DNA of 64,000 nucleotides from Bacillus sp. FJAT-22090 (lineage in GTDB: Bacteria > Bacillota > Bacilli > Bacillales_A > Planococcaceae). Where the stretch lies: positions 2,728,001 through 2,792,000 of the forward strand of contig NZ_CP012601.1 in assembly GCF_001278755.1 (NCBI RefSeq), read 5' to 3'. Every line of letters starts with the position of its first letter. The stretch's first letter is position 1. Below the pieces are notes generated by a model, which had not been told where the DNA came from, made no database searches, and saw nothing but the letters and a program-made list of their open reading frames with translations. Shown in pieces: positions 60,871-64,000 of the stretch. Both the position numbers and the translations under genes were made by a program.

Positions 60871-61443
60871 TTATTCAACACCATTTTCTTCGACATACTG
60901 TAAAGGAATTTGCATTGCTCTCACTGTACCATTTAAATTTCCTTGTAAATTTGTTACGTAACTATTTTGTTTCATCTTCATCATTTGCCCATCCTTAAAA
61001 TAAAATTCATAATAGGATAATTCATCATCCTCAGGTAGCTTTACATAATAAACGAGCTTCTCAAGATCTTCCCAAGAATAGGATTGTTTTTCTTTTGAAA
61101 AAAGAGTCCGATAAGAAATTTCTTCCCCTGATAATGTAATATAAGATAAAGAAGCAATATAAAAAACCAAGCTACTAAGAAGTACACAAAACACCCCTGC
61201 TCCAACCGTCCATTTCCGTATACCGAGAAATCCCAATACTAAACAGGCCAGAACGATTAAAAACAAGCTTACCCCAAATGTCACATAATTTTCCGTTGGT
61301 GCATACGTAATCCAAATACCTTTTTTGTAATAGAGCGTATTCACAACTGCTAAAGGTATAATAAGCAAATAAACAGGTGAAAACAAAACGATACAAGCCC
61401 CAATAGCCAAAAAGATATGCTTTTTATCGTATCTTCTATGCAT
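60871..61443 (-). CDS. Hypothetical membrane protein with PH-like C-terminus
   Basis: A 190-residue protein with about four transmembrane helices (residues 8-105) and a soluble C-terminal part with beta-strand pattern (GEEISYRTLFSKEKQSYSWEDL, split GEEISYRTLF and KQSYSWEDL; then YYEFYFKDGQMMKM). The layout resembles small bacterial membrane proteins with PH-like domains, but I recognise no family. AAAGGGG lies before the ATG. Confidence 0.7.
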   Translation of the reverse strand: MHRRYDKKHIFLAIGACIVLFSPVYLLIIPLAVVNTLYYKKGIWITYAPTENYVTFGVSLFLIVLACLVLGFLGIRKWTVGAGVFCVLLSSLVFYIASLSYITLSGEEISYRTLFSKEKQSYSWEDLEKLVYYVKLPEDDELSYYEFYFKDGQMMKMKQNSYVTNLQGNLNGTVRAMQIPLQYVEENGVE

Positions 61444-61490
61444 CCCAATAATCCCCTTTTTTTATTACTATTAAACGCGCACGCTTCGCT

Positions 61491-61540
61491 TAAGCCTCCG
61501 CAGAATAAATTACTCCTTCGTCGCTCCCATATCCAGAAGA
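61491..61540 (+). repeat. Dispersed intergenic repeat, copy C
   Basis: AAGCCTCCGCAG, then TACTCCTTCGTCGCTCCC, shared in order with copy A at 8791 (CCTCCGCAG, GCTCCTTC, GTCGCTCCC). It is shorter than copies A and B and lies between two minus-strand genes. Confidence 0.55.
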
Positions 61541-61583
61541 CACCCTTAGACGCATTAGGTACTGAATAAGACAGAAACAAACT

Positions 61584-62510
61584 TTAAATTAAAAAACTTT
61601 TTTGGACTATTCTTAATGGCAGTAAGCTATTTTCATATATTTCACTCGTGATCACTATGACTACCTCTTCTTTTGGATGAATGAATATATATTGCCTGCC
61701 AAATCCTAATGCAAAATGATACGTATTTTCGTATGTAAAATCTTGTTTATCATCCAGTTTATTTATCCACCAATGCATCCCGTAATAACCAATTAATTCA
61801 TATGTTTTAAAATATGGTGTAGTAGAAGTCTTTATCCATTCCTCCGAAACTATTCTTTTATTGTTATAAACACCATTTTGCAACATTAGCTGGCCGATTT
61901 TCATCATATCTGTCGCTTTTAAAACGAGCCCATCTGCCCCTTTATTGATGTTCATATTATCTGAATACCAATTAAATTTTTTAATACCTAACGGCTTGAA
62001 CAAATACTTATTGGCAAATTCCTCCGTTTTCATGTTGGTTACCTTCTGGAGGATAGCAGATAATATATGGGAGCAACCCGAGTTGTAGTTCATATATGTG
62101 CCAACAGGATGGATTATTGGACGTTCTAGAACAAACTTCATTATATTCGGATGATAGACCATTGGTGCAAAGCTATTCCATTCACCAAATTCGGGAAAGT
62201 CCAATCCATCTGTCATCGTTAACAAATGATAAATAGTAATATCTAATTTACGACTATCCGTTTGTTCTTTAAAAAGCTCTGGGAAAAAGGTATAGACAGG
62301 TAAGTGAATGGATGTTAAATGCTTTTTCTCTAGTGCAATTCCAACTAAAATTGAAAGTACACTTTTGGTACAGGAATTCATTTTATGAAGCTTTTCACGT
62401 TGTTTATTGTTTTTGTAGTATTCGAAAATACTATTTCCCTTTTGATATACAAGTAAGGAAGTAACTTTCTCCTTTTTTATTTCTCTTTTTAAGTAGTCAA
62501 AATCTATCAT
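61584..62510 (-). CDS. Serine hydrolase, class C beta-lactamase-like family
   Basis: A 308-residue serine hydrolase of the beta-lactamase/PBP4*/esterase fold. The nucleophile motif NSCTKSVLSILVGIAL has Ser-x-x-Lys (STKS-like SCTK), the second motif is NYNSGCSHILSAIL with Tyr-x-Asn, and ALGFGRQYIFIHPKEE takes the place of the KTG strand. LLTMTDGLDFPE is also typical. There is no signal peptide, so it is probably an intracellular esterase or peptidase rather than a beta-lactamase. Confidence 0.87.
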   Translation of the reverse strand: MIDFDYLKREIKKEKVTSLLVYQKGNSIFEYYKNNKQREKLHKMNSCTKSVLSILVGIALEKKHLTSIHLPVYTFFPELFKEQTDSRKLDITIYHLLTMTDGLDFPEFGEWNSFAPMVYHPNIMKFVLERPIIHPVGTYMNYNSGCSHILSAILQKVTNMKTEEFANKYLFKPLGIKKFNWYSDNMNINKGADGLVLKATDMMKIGQLMLQNGVYNNKRIVSEEWIKTSTTPYFKTYELIGYYGMHWWINKLDDKQDFTYENTYHFALGFGRQYIFIHPKEEVVIVITSEIYENSLLPLRIVQKSFLI

Positions 62511-62650
62511 GTTTTTTACCCTCTATTAATTCTTACTATTCAAAAAATTGCTTACTATTATTATAATAAGTAACTTTTGGGAACTCAACCTTTTACTACT
62601 AATCACACGAATGGAGCATTTCGAGTATTGTAACTTAGAGGCAATTATAA

Positions 62651-63325
62651 ATGAAAAGCAATGATGATATTTTGTATTTCCGTTATTCTTCTTATCCCCT
62701 AAGCTCGTTTTATAAGGCACCTTTTTCTCAATATACAGCTCCAGTTCGATTTATATTGAATCAAGAGGCTGATCATGATCAATTTATTAGTAAAAATGAA
62801 TTCGATTTTATAAGTATGAATCGTCTTTTGTGGATGGAGCACGTCAACTGGACGAGAATGACAATTACAAGCATTGTATTTAACTTACCTGATTTGCCAT
62901 TCGTCCAAGAACGGCTTTTAAGAAACGCAACCGATTTAGCGAATTGTATTCGCCCTTACTATGGAGACCAAATTGCAAATCAATATGAGGGGTTATTAAA
63001 GAAGCATTTAGTAATAGCAGCGCAACTAGTAACCGCCGCCGTAAAAGGTGATTCAACAACTGTGGAGGAAAAAGAACAAGCATGGTTTAAAAATGCAGAT
63101 GAAATTGTAGCATTTTGGAGCAGTATTAACCCTTATATTAATAAAGAAGAATTAAAAGAAATGTTTTATACTCATTTGACATTAACAAAATCAGAGGCAG
63201 TTAATATGATTGAAAAAAATTATAAAGTGGATATTGAGGTTTTTGACAAAATCGAAGAGCAAGCTTTAGAAATGGGAGATATGATTGCCGAGGCAATCAT
63301 CAAGCAATTCCCTCAATATTTTTAA
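62651..63325 (+). CDS. Hypothetical conserved Bacillales-type helical protein
   Basis: A 224-residue all-helical protein: MNRLLWMEHVNWTRMTITSI, LPDLPFVQERLLRNATDLAN, YYGDQIANQYEGLLKKHLVI, AWFKNADEIVAFWSSINPYI. No signal peptide. I have a vague memory of similar Bacillus proteins mis-annotated as acetylglutamate kinase, but nothing here supports kinase activity. The repeated four-helix pattern with conserved His/Trp could bind metal; that is speculation. It is a single gene with a terminator. Confidence 0.7.
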   Translation: MKSNDDILYFRYSSYPLSSFYKAPFSQYTAPVRFILNQEADHDQFISKNEFDFISMNRLLWMEHVNWTRMTITSIVFNLPDLPFVQERLLRNATDLANCIRPYYGDQIANQYEGLLKKHLVIAAQLVTAAVKGDSTTVEEKEQAWFKNADEIVAFWSSINPYINKEELKEMFYTHLTLTKSEAVNMIEKNYKVDIEVFDKIEEQALEMGDMIAEAIIKQFPQYF

Positions 63326-63327
63326 TT

Positions 63328-63366
63328 AAAAAGGTTTCAGGACAATAATACGTTCTGAAACCTTTT
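63328..63366. terminator. Bidirectional terminator
   Basis: AAAAGGTTTCAG and CTGAAACCTTTT arms, between convergent genes; the DUF2071 stop lies inside it. Confidence 0.9.
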
Positions 63367-64000
63367 ATTTCTCTTTGATAGGTAAATAAGATCGAACTTT
63401 TTTCCTTTTTGAGTAGTGAGCGATTGGTGGATTTTTTTGATAATCACCTTTTAGAAAAGAAGCCATAGAATTTTCTACAACTCCCCCTTTAACATTTTGC
63501 AATTTCCATGGAGCATGCCAAATATCCACACGGTATAAATCATTATTTATTTTTGTCCATAAACAATAACGCTCTGTCAGCCACCGTTCTAATGAAGTTC
63601 CTTCCATAATTTCTGGCATCGGCTCAAATGAAGTGATTAGCGTTTCGGGAATTGAATTCGCATTACTCACTTTACTAGAAACTGAAAAAATGTTGTTTCT
63701 TTTTTGTAAATGGATATTAGCTTGACGATAAGGTAAAAAGTTTCCTATGGTCGCCAATTTCACGATTACTGGATTATTCGCATCTAAGCTAAAGAAAAAA
63801 ACACCTGATTTCCCTTTATAGCTGACATATGTACGAACGTTTAGTTCTAAATAAGAACTCAATCCTGGAATAGGGGGGACAAGTCTCGGGCGATTACCTT
63901 TTACCTGAAAAGAGACTAAACCAAGCCAAGCCATATTGTCATATAGATCTAACTTTAGCTCCGAAGGTATGTGATCACGTATATCCTTTGCCGAAACTGG
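63365..64000 (-). CDS. DUF2071 family protein (YqjF-like), 5' end outside window
   Basis: The frame is open through the window edge, so at least 212 residues and not the shorter ATG version at 63934 are coded. DHIPSELKLDLYDNMAWLGL is clearly coding and precedes VSFQVKGNRPRLVPPIPGLS, ELNVRTYVSYKGKSGVFFFS and a long C-terminal part. These blocks are the DUF2071 (YqjF) family, unknown function, with an acetoacetate-decarboxylase-like beta-barrel. The start codon is beyond 64000. Confidence 0.85.
   Translation of the reverse strand, partial: PVSAKDIRDHIPSELKLDLYDNMAWLGLVSFQVKGNRPRLVPPIPGLSSYLELNVRTYVSYKGKSGVFFFSLDANNPVIVKLATIGNFLPYRQANIHLQKRNNIFSVSSKVSNANSIPETLITSFEPMPEIMEGTSLERWLTERYCLWTKINNDLYRVDIWHAPWKLQNVKGGVVENSMASFLKGDYQKNPPIAHYSKRKKVRSYLPIKEK

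Overview
The window looks like chromosome from an endospore-forming, low-GC Gram-positive of the order Bacillales. The evidence is strong AGGAGG-type ribosome sites, frequent TTG and GTG starts, a gerA-type germination operon, two small acid-soluble spore proteins, Sda, SpoVR/PrkA/YhbH, and promoters that fit SigB and SigG. The gene mix, including an SbsC-like S-layer-type wall domain, suggests a Planococcaceae-like genus such as Psychrobacillus, Lysinibacillus or Sporosarcina. That placement is inference. No phage, insertion sequence, rRNA or tRNA was recognised.

Left part (1-9 kb): the N-terminal part of a LytS/YesM-type histidine kinase, then a complete oligopeptide-type ABC importer (two ATPases and two permeases on the minus strand, binding lipoprotein divergent). 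The importer is coupled to two tandem cytosine-deaminase-like amidohydrolases, which suggests uptake and hydrolysis of an unidentified amide or N-heterocycle. From 9 to 17.3 kb: a DMT exporter, a MazG-like pyrophosphohydrolase, an SbsC-like secreted protein, a tandem-duplicated IseA-like autolysin-inhibitor protein, and two tandem KinB-like kinases of which the first has lost its ATP-binding boxes.

Middle (17.3-46.9 kb): orphan ptsI, the gerA-gerB-gerC operon, an EcsC-family gene, and a protein-kinase-like gene behind a convincing yybP-ykoY manganese riboswitch. Next come general-stress genes, some with SigB promoters, and an Nramp-related transporter. Two HxlR-type regulators follow, one paired with an MFS exporter and one YodB-like next to a nitroreductase. 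Then come the prkA-yhbH-spoVR sporulation cluster, orphan hutH, and two paralogous small acidic lipoproteins each preceded by a SigB promoter. The section ends with a three-gene set (ATP-grasp, CotY/CotZ-like coat protein, YheC/D-type ATP-grasp) that is probably a spore-coat module.

Right part (46.9-64 kb): a striking cluster of eight DnaA boxes in alternating inverted pairs upstream of sda. This fits DnaA-controlled expression of the sporulation checkpoint protein. After it come a frameshifted hydrolase, an alpha/beta-type SASP, a release-factor-like protein, an amidohydrolase with its transporter, a CPA1 Na+/H+ antiporter, an MBL-fold hydrolase and a Ca2+/H+ antiporter. The rest is a 20-bp minisatellite, Tlp, several small conserved genes, and a DUF2071 gene cut by the window edge.

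Non-coding structure is rich: many intrinsic terminators, a dispersed intergenic repeat in three copies, a GC-rich nested hairpin, and an orphan terminator hairpin that may mark a small RNA.
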